From assembly GCA_029255685.2 (NCBI GenBank), contig CM055313.2, positions 53,173,579-53,237,578 of the forward strand: a stretch of 64,000 bases of DNA. Reading direction: 5' to 3'. Made by a program: the position numbers and the translations under genes. Below the pieces are notes generated by a model, which saw only the letters and a program-made list of their open reading frames with translations, was not told the DNA's origin and made no database searches. The DNA comes from Silene conica (lineage: Eukaryota; Streptophyta; Magnoliopsida; Caryophyllales; Caryophyllaceae). Below, piece by piece: positions 1 to 12,130 of the stretch. Position 1 is the first letter of the stretch, and each line of letters opens with the position of its first letter.

Positions 1-2686
1 ATTTGCATTTGTATGCATTCACGTTTATTTTATGTCATTTAATTCTTCTTCCCTCAAAAAAAATCAAAAAATCAAAAAATCAAAAAAACGCACATTTATT
101 TATGCATATAGTCAAGTCAGATTGAAGTTTCCCTCGATGATGGTATTGCACTTTAAGTCGTACCTATTGCTATTCCCTGCATTTTTCACGACCTATTTAG
201 TAAAATCTTATAAAGCAATGTCTCGAATTTTGTTTTGAAATACATTCTTGGAATATTAGACTTGACTTGTATTTTTGGCAACCTACTTAAAACTCTAAGG
301 TTTAGAGCTTATAACCGGTGACATCCATGACCAGTTCATCTAGGATTGAGAGTAGTTACTCCCTGCATTTTATAGTATTGCATGTATATGACATTTGATT
401 TCTTACTGTCTGCATGCATGGGTTTGTGGTCGGTATCACATGTTTGGAGAATGCTTGCAATTTCCCTCTTTCTCTTTTTACCCATTAAACTCCACACCTA
501 GCCAAATCTATCAGTTGGCCGAAAAACTACACCCAAATCTAAGCCTACCTTGTGTCGAGCTAGTTTAGTGTCAGTTTTTGTGGTATATGTACTATTGTAT
601 CAGTTTTGGTTCGTTCTCTTGCATTGGAGTTGGTAATTGAAGAAGTTGGAAGTCTGAATTGGATTGGATTTATTGAAAGATTAGCTGAAAATCAAGAGAA
701 CAAAAAAATAGCAAAGAAAAAAAAGGAGACGGAAAAGAAAAGAAAAAGATACGTACATCGTTTATATCTTTTGGTAATTAATAAGTGCTTCATAAGCTAA
801 TTGGTTTTATTCTGAATCATATTATTTGGTTTTAGCGAGTTGTATGCTGAATCATGGCATTGTGATTCATTATGAGATAAGAAGACGGATGTTGTTACAT
901 GGTTAAGATTAGGTAGCTAACTTGACGCCTTACCCCCTCTTTTCCATAATTGTTTTGCCTCCTTCATACCCATTACCTCACTTATCCAAATTCTTGCAAG
1001 TATTCGGCATGTGATAGTCCTTGATGTTGGGAATTGTGTCCTCAACAATAGTGCGATCACATAATTAAATCTCATGACGAGAATACGCAAGGGATGATTC
1101 GAAATTATATATATTGTCAACTGACCAACATTAATCGGTAATGATTGGCTGACTAGAGTTTGACATTACTGTCGTATGACGGTGGTGGTCAGTTGATTCC
1201 TTTAGGTCACACCTATAGGACAATTCCCTTAATTGATAAACTGATCAACTGTATATTGATACGAGTTGATCAAATTCCTTAAAATTAATATATCGAGAAA
1301 TGAGAGGTTAAATCTTAATGTAAGATTTGTATTGGAAATTGAAACGTGTCAATTCTCAAATGTTAATCGATGTTTACGAAACGTCGAGATTAGAATGAAA
1401 AGGGTTAGTGGCTATTGCAATTGTTGTATATATATATTGTATTGACGATTATTGTAATGACCATTTTATAAAACCGTAATTACGAATTACTAAGTCGGTT
1501 TGTTAAATATGATTTAATTAATTTATAAATAATATTTATTTGATAAATATGTATTTTAAGTTAATACAATTGCATTTTCTGTCATGGTATGTCACATGTC
1601 ACATAAAATGTACAAATGACATTTTTATAAAATGGATGTCCATTTTAGTTTTAGGGTGCCGGTTTTGGGGTTGGTGATTAAGGGGTTTAAATTTTGTGTG
1701 ATGATGTTATAAAACACAATCATGACCTAGCCTTAATATCTAATTGTTAGGGTTGCATGGCTAGGTCATGGGTAATCTAAAATCCAACCCAAACCACCCT
1801 TTCCCAAAAAACCTACCCGGCCACCTCATTTCCATAACACATTTTACGTAAAATTGTTTACATAACTTACATTGATTCATTCTAATTTGGTTACAAGGTC
1901 TGAAAACCCATTTTCTAGAGTGAGAAACACAAAAACCTTCAAAATAATATTCTCATATTATAAATAATTACATACTATAATTGTTATAGTATTAATTTTA
2001 TTGTCTAATAAGATTGACAATAATTTAAGGAAACCGAGTTCCATCACCTAGCTCGTGTAAGTGCTCGGCCTTAAGGGGTTGTCTTGGTGCATCGTAAAGG
2101 AGGCAAGCTACTTTGGTTGCTCGGTGGAGGATCATCCTTGCTCTCAGTTTCGTCGTATTGTAAGGACTTACAAACTTTTATTCCGCATTTCTATTTTTGC
2201 ATGCATAAGGTTCTTGTATCAAATTAATATGTTAATTTGATAGATCATATTAGTAATGACTAATTTTGGTTAGGGTTAGTAGGACTACCCAACACTTAAA
2301 CGGTTGGAATGCATGTGTACAGTGACTGAATCTCTTATCATATTAGTTAGCGATGCATGATTATGTTGGTCGTAGTCTAGGTGAGTGTCTACTTGTTCTT
2401 TCTCCCTTTATACATACTATACTTACCCTTACTTTGTTGAGAGATGAGTGACATGGGAGTGTCTGAATCTACAAGTCTTGTAATGTCAAATGTCCAAGTT
2501 ATATTCAAGATATGCATAAATTCGTTCACTTTTGTATCTAGCTTCATAGTGGTTAAATATTTGCATTAGAACGGTTTAGCATTTGACTTATGGCTAGCTC
2601 TGAGAGTTGCTCATTTCCATTAGGTCCTTAGTTAGTTGCATTTAGATTTCTTGAGGACAAGCAAAGGTTTGGTTTGGGGAAGTTTC
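1..2686 (+). mobile_element. 3' internal region of a Ty3/gypsy Tat-like retrotransposon (non-coding)
   Basis: There is no convincing open reading frame here. The stretch just before 2687 has the typical end of Tat-type elements: a 'gaggacaagcaaagg' motif, then a purine-rich tract (ggtttggggaag) that would be the polypurine tract, then an LTR-like sequence. The part left of the solo LTR at 1025-2294 looks like the same AT-rich 3' untranslated region. The element runs off the left edge of the window. The class assignment rests on recognised sequence style and not on a protein domain. Confidence 0.5.
1025..2294 (+). mobile_element. Solo LTR of a Ty1/copia element, same family as the element at 37784-46042
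   Basis: It begins TGTTGGGAATTGTGTCC and ends GGACTACCCAACA, so it has TG...CA ends. Flanking 5-bp sequences are CTTGA (1020-1024) and CTTAA (2295-2299), a target duplication with one mismatch. Its first 200 bases match, in reverse complement, the LTRs at 37784-39024 and 44806-46042, including the segment on both sides of 'ttgacattactgtcgtatgacgg'. No internal domain follows, so it is a solo LTR left by LTR-LTR recombination. Length is 1270 bp. Confidence 0.85.
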
Positions 2687-2974
2687 ATGCGTGCATATTA
2701 TATATACTTTACGGTACCTTTTTGGCACGCATTTCTATATAGTTTGGCTGATTTTATATCACTTTATGCCCCGAACACGCTACTTTGTGCTTTTCTTGCT
2801 ATTTTGTAGGAATGAGTTGGAAAGTAGTGAAAACCAAGTTGGAGCTGTCCCGAGTACGTACGTACATTTAGAAGATGGAAAGTTTGAAAGATCTACGACC
2901 ATTGGGAAATGGGAAACCATCCCGAAGTCCAAGTGAAAGGCCATTTTGAAGAGCAACACGAGCTGGAAGTGAGG

Positions 2975-3165
2975 AAGTGATCGATCTACAGCTACAAGTA
3001 GTCGATCGAATGTTTTTGCACGAGGAAGTGGTCGATCGAACATTGCATTTGCTCGATAGATAATTGCTAAAGTGGAAGTCCTCGATCGGAGAGTTGTTTT
3101 GCTCAATCGAGGAAGTTGAGGCTATTTTGGCTCGATCGAGAGGTCTGAATTCCTCGATCGAGCAG
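2975..3165. repeat. Array of TCGATCGA palindromes in the Tat-like LTR
   Basis: Six or more near-copies of a short unit centred on the palindrome CTCGATCGAG or GGTCGATCGA occur at roughly 25-35 bp spacing. A related array lies at 61430-61640 in the second LTR copy. Confidence 0.7.
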
Positions 3166-3357
3166 TTTCATTCTACTGGGCCTTAATTACGTTTAGTTTA
3201 GGGTTAAGTTTTGACAAAACGTATTCTCCATTATAAATAAGGATTAGGTCAGACTAATCACCACACACTTTTGACAGAATTCAATTTTACATCACTTACA
3301 TTAGATCAGACACTTTTGTCAACATTACTCTCTTACCTCGAACTCCGGATCTATTTA

Positions 3358-4463
3358 GGCCCTGTTCTTTTGGACTGAAACTGAACTGAACTGAACTTAT
3401 AGGATCTGAACTGAACTTATAGGAACTGAACTGAGCTGAACTTATAGGAACTGAGCTGAACTTATAGGATCTGAATTGAACTTATAGGATCTGAACCGAA
3501 TTGAACTGACCTTTTAGGATCTGAACTGAACTGAACTTATAAGATATGAACTGAACTCAATTTATAAGATCCGAACTTAATTAACTTAATTTAATTTGAA
3601 GTTAACTATTATTATTATTATTATTATTATTATCTAAAAGAAGGCATTGATAAAAAATAGTCTAAAATACAAGGTAATATAAAATATTCTCCACTTTATA
3701 TACAATGGTTTGTTCATAGTTCATACATTATACTACGATTATATTACGATAAAAAATAATTCACATACTACAATTTTTTCTAACCATTTATTTCCATATT
3801 ATCATAATCCTCATCTACTCCATTTTCATTATCACTGTCTTCAAAGAATCCATAACCTCGCCAAATATTTTTGACTATGTTGTTTCGTACCTTATACACG
3901 GCCGTCTTCCACTTTTATCAAACATGCCCAAATCTAATGTCGATGATGAATGTCGATAGTTGAAATATTCTACCATTTCTTTAGGCGGTCTATTCTTGTA
4001 TTCGGGCATATGGCATCAAGCTGAGTATGTGTAAGATCGTTTGGTATTAATGAGATAGTAAAAACGGACACAATTATTAATAATTTGTTGTTGTGTATTT
4101 TTAAAAAAAACGTGCATCGAATAATTAAAGCGAAATGTTTTTTAAGCGGTTGTTAAAATAATACTACGTATATAGCTTTTTTGAATTGAGTATGAGCTGA
4201 ACTGAACTGAATTGAACTTATAGGAACTGAACTGAACTTATAGGAACTGAACTTAACTGAACTGAACTTATAAGAACTGAACTGAACTTATAGGAACTGA
4301 ACTGAACTGAACTTATAGTTACTGAACTGAACTTATAGGAACTGAACTAAACTTATTGGAACTGAATTAAACTGAACTTATAGGAACTGAACTGACTGAA
4401 CTGAACTTATAAGATCTGAAGTGAACTTAAATTAAGTGAGTTGAAGTCCAAAAGAACAGGGCC
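3358..4463. mobile_element. PIF/Harbinger-type non-autonomous DNA transposon
   Basis: The ends are perfect inverted repeats: GGCCCTGTTCTTTTGGACT on the left and its reverse complement on the right. The 3-bp target duplication TTA (3355-3357 and 4464-4466) is typical of PIF/Harbinger. About 200 bp at each end are made of many copies of a short unit like 'gaactgaacttatagga', probably subterminal binding repeats. The 1106-bp body has a short ATT microsatellite near 3608-3632 and no transposase. A hAT element would give an 8-bp duplication, which is not seen. Confidence 0.85.
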
Positions 4464-5090
4464 TTAGTAATCATTCTTATTCGCTTATTCTAATTGCTTT
4501 TATTTTAATTCTTGTCCTTTATTGTTATTGTTATTCTTTGTTTCTCGCAATTAGTTTATTTATATCCTTCATTATGTCTTATTTTATTCCCATCGTAAAT
4601 GTCAGTTTAGATCCCTTAGCCATGCCCTGTAGCTAATTCTTTTATATGTTTGGATGAGGAAAGTCATGGTAGTAAAGTGGTAGGATTGGTATGTTTAGTT
4701 AGTTTTGTGATAAGGGTTGTTTGATAGCAATTGAACCGTAAAACTAGTCAATTGAGTGCACGCAGGAGGCCAATTTACTTAGTTAAACCTGACCTAAATC
4801 GAAAGATTGGAAGGATGGACTTGCTTAAGAATGATAGAATGAACCTAATAGGTCGAAAGCTATTTAGAGGACTCTAGGGTGATTTGAGACTGAAAGGAGA
4901 TAATCACTACCCTGCTTATTAAAGACTGACCAACTTAATCAATCCGATAGCGTAATATCATGGTGACCCGATTTCTGACATATTACCTTCTCCTATATTT
5001 AAACTTATTAATTTCCTGCTTTAAATCTCACTCTCTTTTTAATTTTTCTCTTCACATCCTCTTTTTAGTTTAGACAAAAATCATTTACCA

Positions 5091-5482
5091 TGAGAATGTT
5101 TTAGCTGATTCTCTGAATAAGAATGTTATTCTTCACAAGATTTGTGATATTTTTCCTTAAATTGTACGTAGGTGCTTAGCTGAAGAGCAGAGTTTTATAG
5201 ATGGACGCATTCTTGTATATTTTCAGCACAAATTTTTGGTAAATGTGTATTTAATTTTTTTTCTTATAAAACCGGACTTAGTGGCAATAGACTAATTTCT
5301 AATGTAAACGAAGTGTAGACTCTTGTTTGAGTAATTCTTTCTCCCTTTACTAAATTAAAGTACTAATTTACCATGCAGATGTTGATGATAAGACTCAGCT
5401 TTCATATGTTACTACCAATTTAATGGAAAGTTGATATAAATTTGATGGAAAGTTGGAGCTATGTTTGATGCCAATTTGATAA
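5091..5482. other. Unassigned stretch with a possible RNase H-like remnant
   Basis: A short plus-strand reading frame (about 5088-5160) contains a NVLADSL-like motif, as seen near the C-terminal end of retroelement RNase H domains, then stops. It is too short to assign. A segment near 5386-5412 is repeated at 6200-6225 beyond the MITE at 5483-6195 ('gataagactc.gctttcatatgtt'). Confidence 0.3.
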
Positions 5483-6195
5483 CGTAATTGTTAAATCTAA
5501 CACACCATTTTACTTAATTCAACACATTTTACCCTATTTTTCCAACACTACCCTTTATTAAAAAAAAAAAAAGAACTCCCAACCTTAACATTCCATTCTC
5601 AGCCCCGCTCCACAGCCCCAACCTCCCCCTCCCACAGCCCCGCTTCTAGTGCCGACTGCCGGTTACCTCACCGTTAACTCCAATCCATTCTCAGCCCCGT
5701 TGTCTGCCTAACACTGCCCCTTTTCATTCACGTTATACTGTCGTCGATCTAATCTTATGTCGTTGCCGTTATCGTCGATCAACCGTTGCCTTAAACCCGC
5801 TTCTTTTATTAATCAAGTCGACCGGATTTTCAGCCCAGACCATCTGGCGGTGCCGAAGTCGACTAGTTGTGTCACTACAAGAAGCGGGTCTCGTACCGAC
5901 CGGAAACATAGGAGAGTTTCAGTCCGTAGTTGTGTAATTACCAACTGATATCGGTATCTAATTCTTCCTTCAGTCGGCATCTGGAGGGTGGAGGGGTTGT
6001 CGCCGGCGCTGGAGGGTGGGAGAGGATGTCGGAGCAGGCAGGTGTCGGTGCAACTGGTTGATTTTTTTGGGGTTTTATTTCTTTTGTTTCTCTCTCCATT
6101 TTTGGTGGGGTGAGAAACAACAAGGGTATATACGGAAGAAAGGTGAAAAAATGTGTAGAATTGAGTAAAATGACGTGTGAGATTTAGCACATCCC
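5483..6195. mobile_element. Mutator-like MITE with inverted repeats of about 48 bp
   Basis: The first 48 bases pair imperfectly with the last 48. The left end includes TTAAATCTAACACACC and the reverse complement of the right end has CTAAATCTCACACGTC; both continue into a matching 'acacatttt' block. The 8-bp repeat TTTGATAA flanks it at 5475-5482 and 6196-6203, which fits a Mutator-type duplication. It is 713 bp long with no transposase; the reading frames inside it are not supported. Confidence 0.65.
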
Positions 6196-6203
6196 TTTGA
6201 TAA

Positions 6204-6985
6204 GACTCGGCTTTCATATGTTTCTCCCACGCCAACGTACTGCCGACACGCCTACCGCCCTCATACCGTCCACCGACCACCCTTCTCCGGCTTGACGTCC
6301 CTACAACCACCCATTCATCAACCAAATCCAATCCAAACCCTAATTGTTAAAAAGCATTTTTAAAAAAAAAAATCAATTAAATCGCATAAAAGACGGATCT
6401 TAATAAAAAGAATACGATAAAACGACAAAATTACGTTTGATATGCGCGAATTACAATCCATAACAATCAATCGAATAGGAGATTGGTTAGGTCTAAAAAG
6501 AGACAAGTCTTTTAAATTCTTTAATTTGAAATGAAACTCAAGTTGTCAAATGCTACCTAAAAGTCATCCCTTGAATTAAACTCCACAGCAAGTATGCACG
6601 AAATCTTCTCATTGTGAGACCAACCCTGTAAGCCATCACCCATTCACCCACAGACTTGTTTATATGTTACAAATCAATCAAATAGCTAGGTTGATCGCAA
6701 TGATGCAATTACAAAAGTTGCAGCGAGAAGATAATATTCATAGTAAACAACTTGTCATATCAATATATGAAAAGCTGACACGATCTCTAAATTAGGCTAC
6801 AGGGTTCAGTTGTTATGACGGTACAGTGGTTGTTAATAGAAACATAATTGAAGCTTAATAAGTTGATAACTTTACACACCACAAGACCATACGATTCCGA
6901 AAAACAGCTTGTTTCAATTCCCAGATTGCTGCCAGAACAAGATTAGGTAGACAATGGATTTGCATTAAACTTTAATGGCTTGCAG
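6204..6985. other. Intergenic; 3' flank of the minus-strand gene
   Basis: No supported gene. The part nearest 6985 should contain the 3' untranslated region of the gene that ends at 6986. No other structure was recognised. Confidence 0.4.
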
Positions 6986-9900
6986 TCACCTGCCATGAAC
7001 ACTGATCGGAGAAGAGTGACCATTACGTTCACTGGAGAAATCATCGTCAAGCCCATCCAAGGCAATGAGATGGTTATTAACGCTGTGATCTGAACTACCG
7101 TTGCTACTCGTCGCAATGGGGGAATCAGAAACACTAGCAGTCCTGCTCCCAGTTGGCCCCGACCTCACACTGTACATTGAGGATGCTGGAATTTTTGTCA
7201 TCAACGGTCGTAAGTTGCCCGGGATGCTACGCCTTATATCCTACATCACATAAATAAATTGAACCAAGGATGAATAACTTTTATGTAACGTGGTCTACAG
7301 AACTTTAGATCCCAAGGAATAGAAAACAACAAACAACAAAGCATAACACCACGCCTCAAGGGCTCACACTTATTATGAAGTAGGGGGCCCTGTGCCTCAA
7401 GGGCTCACACAAAATATACCACAGTGCCTCAAGGGATCACACATCATGGGGTAGGGGAAACCTGTGTAACTGTCTTAACAAAGGGAGGTTTTTAGATGAC
7501 TCAACAAAAACTGCATCAAGAATGGCATCACTTCACAATTCCAATTTTTTAAAAAAAAGTGCAAAATGTTGAGGAAACCATTTTGCATATTGCACATTAA
7601 CCAAAGAATCACCTTAAAAAAAACCCAAAAAATGCGTCTCTTTTACTACATAGAATGGAAACACCAACATAGGCCAGAATCATGCTGTAAACTCAACCTG
7701 CTTAAGAAAAGGGAGAAAACAAAAAGAAACGAAGAGCCATACACCTACCATATGTCGTATAGCCATATCCAGAGACTTCTTAGACAGTGTACGTCCAAAG
7801 CCAGTGCTATCTGGAGAAGAAGCTGACTTGCCAGATAAGCCAGGTGAATTTTTGTCATCCTGTCTTGGTGGTGCTAGTTTCCGCATGTGAACCACCCTTT
7901 CAACCATTTTTGAACCTATAACTACAGGACTAACATCGTCATTGACTTTGGAGTGAGCTCGACTCATTGCAGGCACAGAGCTACCACTAGCATAACCATT
8001 AGGGGCTCGGCCTCGAGAAGGGGAACGTGATTGACGTCTTTGTCTCCCATTAATGGCAGGCTCAACAGATGAGGAACGTGGAGATGGAGCAGCCGGCCTA
8101 CCCCTTGTAGCCGAAAGGGGTCTATCGGGGAGGGTCGTCCTCAGATTTGGTGGAGCATCCAAAGAGAAACCTGGCATCTCAGACGGGTTCCATGGCCTAG
8201 ATCTGACAGTTGGAGATGCACCCCGTGAAGGAGCTGGATTTCTAGCTGGAACCGACCCAGACTTGCTGCTTAACGACGAAGAGGACTTGTTAAGAGATGC
8301 TGATGACATGGCACTTGGCAAACTTGATGCTGTGGATGGGCGACGAGTCGGAGTAGATGCTCTTGAAGTAGGTCGGGATGTAGGAACTGTGGGCCTGGCA
8401 GTAGGGGTGGAAGATCTTGCAGTGGACCTGGTTGGGGTTGATGACCTGGCAGTTGACCTAGTTGGAGTAGAAGATCTAGATGGCCCAGCTGATGGGGCTG
8501 CAGGCCTCGCTGTGGACCTTGTTGGGGTCGATGACCTTGATGGGCCTGCAGACCTGGAAGAAGCAATAGAACTTGTGCTCCGAGTTGACAATGAAGCAGT
8601 TGGCTTGGGTGACGAGGAGTGACCAGCTGACTTAGCAGAAGGTAGCGTGGACCGAGAAGTTGGTGTAGAAGGTCTTGAAGATTTAGATGAGGTTAAAGTA
8701 GGCCGACCAGTTGGCGTTGCAGGTCTAGATCCTCCTGGTGTCAAGGGTCTCGAACCAGGACCACCTGACGAGGAAGGTCTTACCCCGGGACCAGCTGATG
8801 AGGGAGGCCTTGACCCAAGACCACCAGACGAGGGGGGTCTTGACCCTGGACCACTTGATGAAGAAGGCCTCCTCATCCCTGAAACTGAAGAGGTCAACCC
8901 TGTTGACCCAGTCGACTGCCTGGATAACAAATTACTTCTCCCTGACTCCAATGGAGAGTTTGCCAACTACATTAAATTGATAAAATAGGGATTGTTAGCA
9001 CAACTATAATGTGGCCAATATTTTGGTATTACAGAAGAGGTAACTTTAAGTCGCTTTGCTAAGCCACCAAACAGTAAGGATAGTAACCAATTGATTGCTT
9101 TAAATGTGATTTAACCTGTAGTTACTATATCCATCTTCTTTACACACCTCTACATCTCAATATCTTAGAATGAAGTCATGCTGGCGAATATCTTGGTAAT
9201 ACAGGAGGTATAACTTTCAGCCTCTGCTAAGCCACTAAACAATAAGAAGAGTAACCAATTGATCAATTCAAATGTGAATTTAACCTATTGTTACTATCTT
9301 ACACACTTGACAAGGTGAATGACAATTTCAGTGTCTCATAGTAGCGTAGTACAAGCAAAGCCGTAAGCCATTAAGGCTCTGATTTCTAATAGATATGACC
9401 TTTCAGAACATGTTGATCTTCTCACTACAACAGTGTTTATTTTGCTCCCATTTAACCATCTACTTTTGGATGAAAAGACAATCAGTTCACCGATTCACCC
9501 ACGAATGTGATGTTAAGGTTTGATACACACCAATTTTAAGCGAAGGGCAATCTAATAGTTTATCTAGGATACTTGTTTAGATTTCCTTATTATCTACTCT
9601 TAGATAAGTAATAGGGTCTAATGAATGTAATTATCAAGAAATCCAATTAATTAATCTTGCTTATCACCGCCATCTACCTCCTTACTCTCTCAATTACCCT
9701 TGTTATAGCTAGAATACCAAGTGACTTTCTCCACCCCAATCACCTTATATTCTGGTATGTACAACCTATCGATTCCTAGAATAGAACAGTTGTAACAGGG
9801 TTTAACTTGTTATAGATAGAACTCATTCAAATCATACATCCCTTTTCCATCAAATAATGCTACATCCCTGTATAACGACCGGTCACAAAGAATTACAAGC

Positions 9901-11835
9901 CCAATCTTGGAGCTCAGAGCACTCTGTTGGACCAGGCGAGAACAGAAGCACACAACATGCAGACTGCTACAATTCTTGATCTAATGGTTCCAAAAACGCA
10001 TATGGAGGAAATGGTTGCTAGAATTTTACTTGCACCAAACAGTTGTAAGAATATACAATACTTATTAACATTATAACGCAATTAAGCAGTGTTTTTAAAT
10101 CCAGTATACAACAATTTTCTTACTCTCGATCTCAGAGCAGTAGGTTGTGCTTTTGGAGCTTCTACCTCATCCATATAACTTCTCCTTGACTCCATCTCCA
10201 AGGAAGGGAAGAGAGGTGTTCCAGGAGGGGTAAGAAGCCTGAAACCGAAACAGATAAAATAACAACAAAAAATAAGAGAAAGGTTAAAGCAACCGTATTT
10301 CATTGTTTTGCCCATTGAGGCATTGACTCAAGTCGCTCAATAAAAGGGGAATGGAACTCTCCTACACACAGACAGGCCACAAAAGACCAAAATTGTTTTT
10401 TTAACTTGATGTTAACCACCAATCCAGTAATCGTACTTAGTCACAATCTGACATTCCAACATGGTCAAAACTAAAAAGTTGCTATTTTTATGAAGTTTGA
10501 AGATGTCCCAACTTCAAAACCTGACATTAAACCAAAAACATGCCCACAAAGGCATAAAGTCACTAATTTTTCACCTCTATATGAAAATTAATATCAGATC
10601 CGCTATCACTCAGGCAGACAAATAGATGGACATCTGAACATTACCATAAGTTTCATTTTGAAGCTGCTAAGTAGATAGAATTTTATTCCTCACTCTTGTA
10701 TCTCTTCTCCCCCTCCCCAACCCTTTAGATACTAACGCAGTCATTCAAAAAGCTTGAAAGATAGCCTAACTGCCTAATGAGGTAGAGCAATAAACCCCAA
10801 CAGTCAATCACAAGAAGGACAAAGCTGTAGTCCCTCAAGGCAACAGAACCTTAATTGAGTATCGTGGGATATTGAATACCTTCAATCCACAGAATTGAAT
10901 ATGATATGATATCACACACTCATACTTACGTTGTATCGCTTTGAATCGGCGTCACCCCAAACATTGATATACAAAGGACAATGCATCAAAAACTTTCCTT
11001 AGATATTAACTACACCGAGATGTACACCAGATACTCATAATGGTAAGTATTTCGAAAATATATAAAAGTGGCAATGTAGATATAAATCATTACCAGCAAT
11101 CTAACAAGAGTATGACAAAGATTTCCTTTCGGACGTCTTTATTTCCTTCTCAAAATGTTACTAATTCTTTCACCTCAAATATATACGACAATCAATCCCA
11201 GAGGTCAAACACTACCAAAATATCATAATAAAGTCCACTGACATAATGAAGCTAAACCAAATCCATTCTTAAACCGAATAATCCACATAAACTATCTCTA
11301 TCTTCATCAATGCACATAACAACCAAACATTGACCAACCTTCCAAAAGCATCAAAACTTGAAAACAAACAATACTTTAGCTCAGTTAGTTACCAGTCATA
11401 ATCATTCTTTTCACCATCCGAATTAAGAAACTCATCAGGACCGGTTTTCCTGGCGGGCTTAGCCATCGGAATCTCAAAAAGAGGCGAACTTCCTGGTTGC
11501 GAAACTGCACACATTAAAAATCATTGACCAACTCAAGTCAACGAGCACTAAATCGACACCAAAAAAACTTCAAAAAGACAGAAAGTAAGAATACCTAAAG
11601 AATGATTAAGCTCATCAGAGTTATTAAGAAGCATGAGATCAGATTTCTCCTTGTCACGTTTACGCATTTCGAGGAACAACGCAAGATCATCCTCTTTATT
11701 ATTATTGATATTAGTATTATTATCTCTGATGTTGGTGGTAGAATGAAGACTCTTCAACTGCGGAACACTCTGTCTAATAGACGGCATTAACGATTCTCGA
11801 CCTCGAAAACTTCGATTCATGGCGTAATTACTCAT
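6986..11835 (-). CDS. Basic Ser/Pro/Arg-rich protein of the plant BPP-like family, five exons
   Basis: I read five coding exons: 11595-11820 (start MNRSFR), 11393-11504, 10124-10238, 7749-8966 and 6986-7240 (stop TGA). Every junction has GT donor and AG acceptor, the phases match, and the total is 1926 nt or 641 residues. The order is that of a known plant family: N-terminal MNRSFRGRES and an acidic/basic segment with LALFLEM; a KNDYDW-LLTPPGTPLFPSLEMES block; a long Ser/Thr/Pro-rich middle with repeated RSSTPTRSTAR; then RPWNPSEMPGFSLDAPPNL, GRTLSKKSLDMAIRHM and a C-terminal SMYSVRSGPT block. Related Arabidopsis proteins have been called basic proline-rich proteins with a role at cortical microtubules; that function is from memory of the family. 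An in-frame ATG lies five codons upstream (11833-11835) and may be the real start. The coding frame looks undamaged. Confidence 0.9.
7345..7445. repeat. Short repeat in the last intron
   Basis: Three near-copies of 'gcctcaagggctcacac' lie in the 508-bp intron 7241-7748 of the BPP-like gene, at irregular spacing. No function can be inferred. Confidence 0.6.
9010..9302. repeat. Imperfect direct duplication of about 120 bp in an intron
   Basis: The segment 9010-9130 (from 'tggccaatattttggt' to 'gttactat') recurs at about 9182-9300 with scattered changes. Both lie in the 1157-bp intron 8967-10123. It may be an old tandem duplication or the remains of a small repeat. Confidence 0.65.
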
Positions 11836-12130
11836 AACCCAGGAAACCCTAGCTTGGTTTACACACTTCCCAAAGTCGAACCACTATCTCCACAAAACCC
11901 CAAACGAAACCCTAATTAGTGGAATCTCGAGGAGAGATCTTAGAGTACAGCTTGAATGAGTGGTTTTCTAGGGTTTGATCGGTATAATGGAAGGATTAAG
12001 AAAAGGGAGAGTTTGAAAGAGGCACCATACCATTGAATAGAGAGAGAGAAAGCGAAAGAGAGGAGAGAGAAGGTGAAGTAGTGTTTGAAATGTAGGAGGA
12101 GAGAGAGAGAGATTGTTTGGATTTTAATTT
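11836..12130 (-). promoter_or_regulatory. 5' leader and core promoter region with GA repeats
   Basis: Upstream of the BPP-like start codon is a stretch rich in 'gagagag' on the plus strand (12038-12112), which is CT-rich on the gene's strand. Such CT tracts are common in plant 5' leaders and core promoters. The transcription start cannot be placed, and no clear TATA box was seen. Confidence 0.45.

Larger units (their letters stand above)
2687..5090 (+). mobile_element. Tat-like Ty3 LTR, truncated, with an insertion
   Basis: The LTR follows the purine tract at about 2670 and begins near 'tgcgtgcatatta'. It shares a block ('cgcaggaggcc ... acttagttaaacctgacct' near 4765-4800) with the LTR at 60978-62982, where the same block reads 'cgcaggagacc ... 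gtttagttaaaccccgacct'. Both also carry arrays of TCGATCGA palindromes. It is interrupted by the element at 3358-4463. The conserved 'ccctgtgg' end motif seen in the other copy (about 62850) is missing, so the 3' end is lost near 5090. Confidence 0.6.

Noticed and set aside
8053-8622. Long plus-strand frames (8053-8622 and 8647-8988) opposite the BPP-like gene.
   Set aside because: They are antisense readings of a repetitive Ser/Pro/Arg-rich coding exon; their Gly/Asp/Leu-rich products mirror it. The minus-strand gene has the family match and splice sites.
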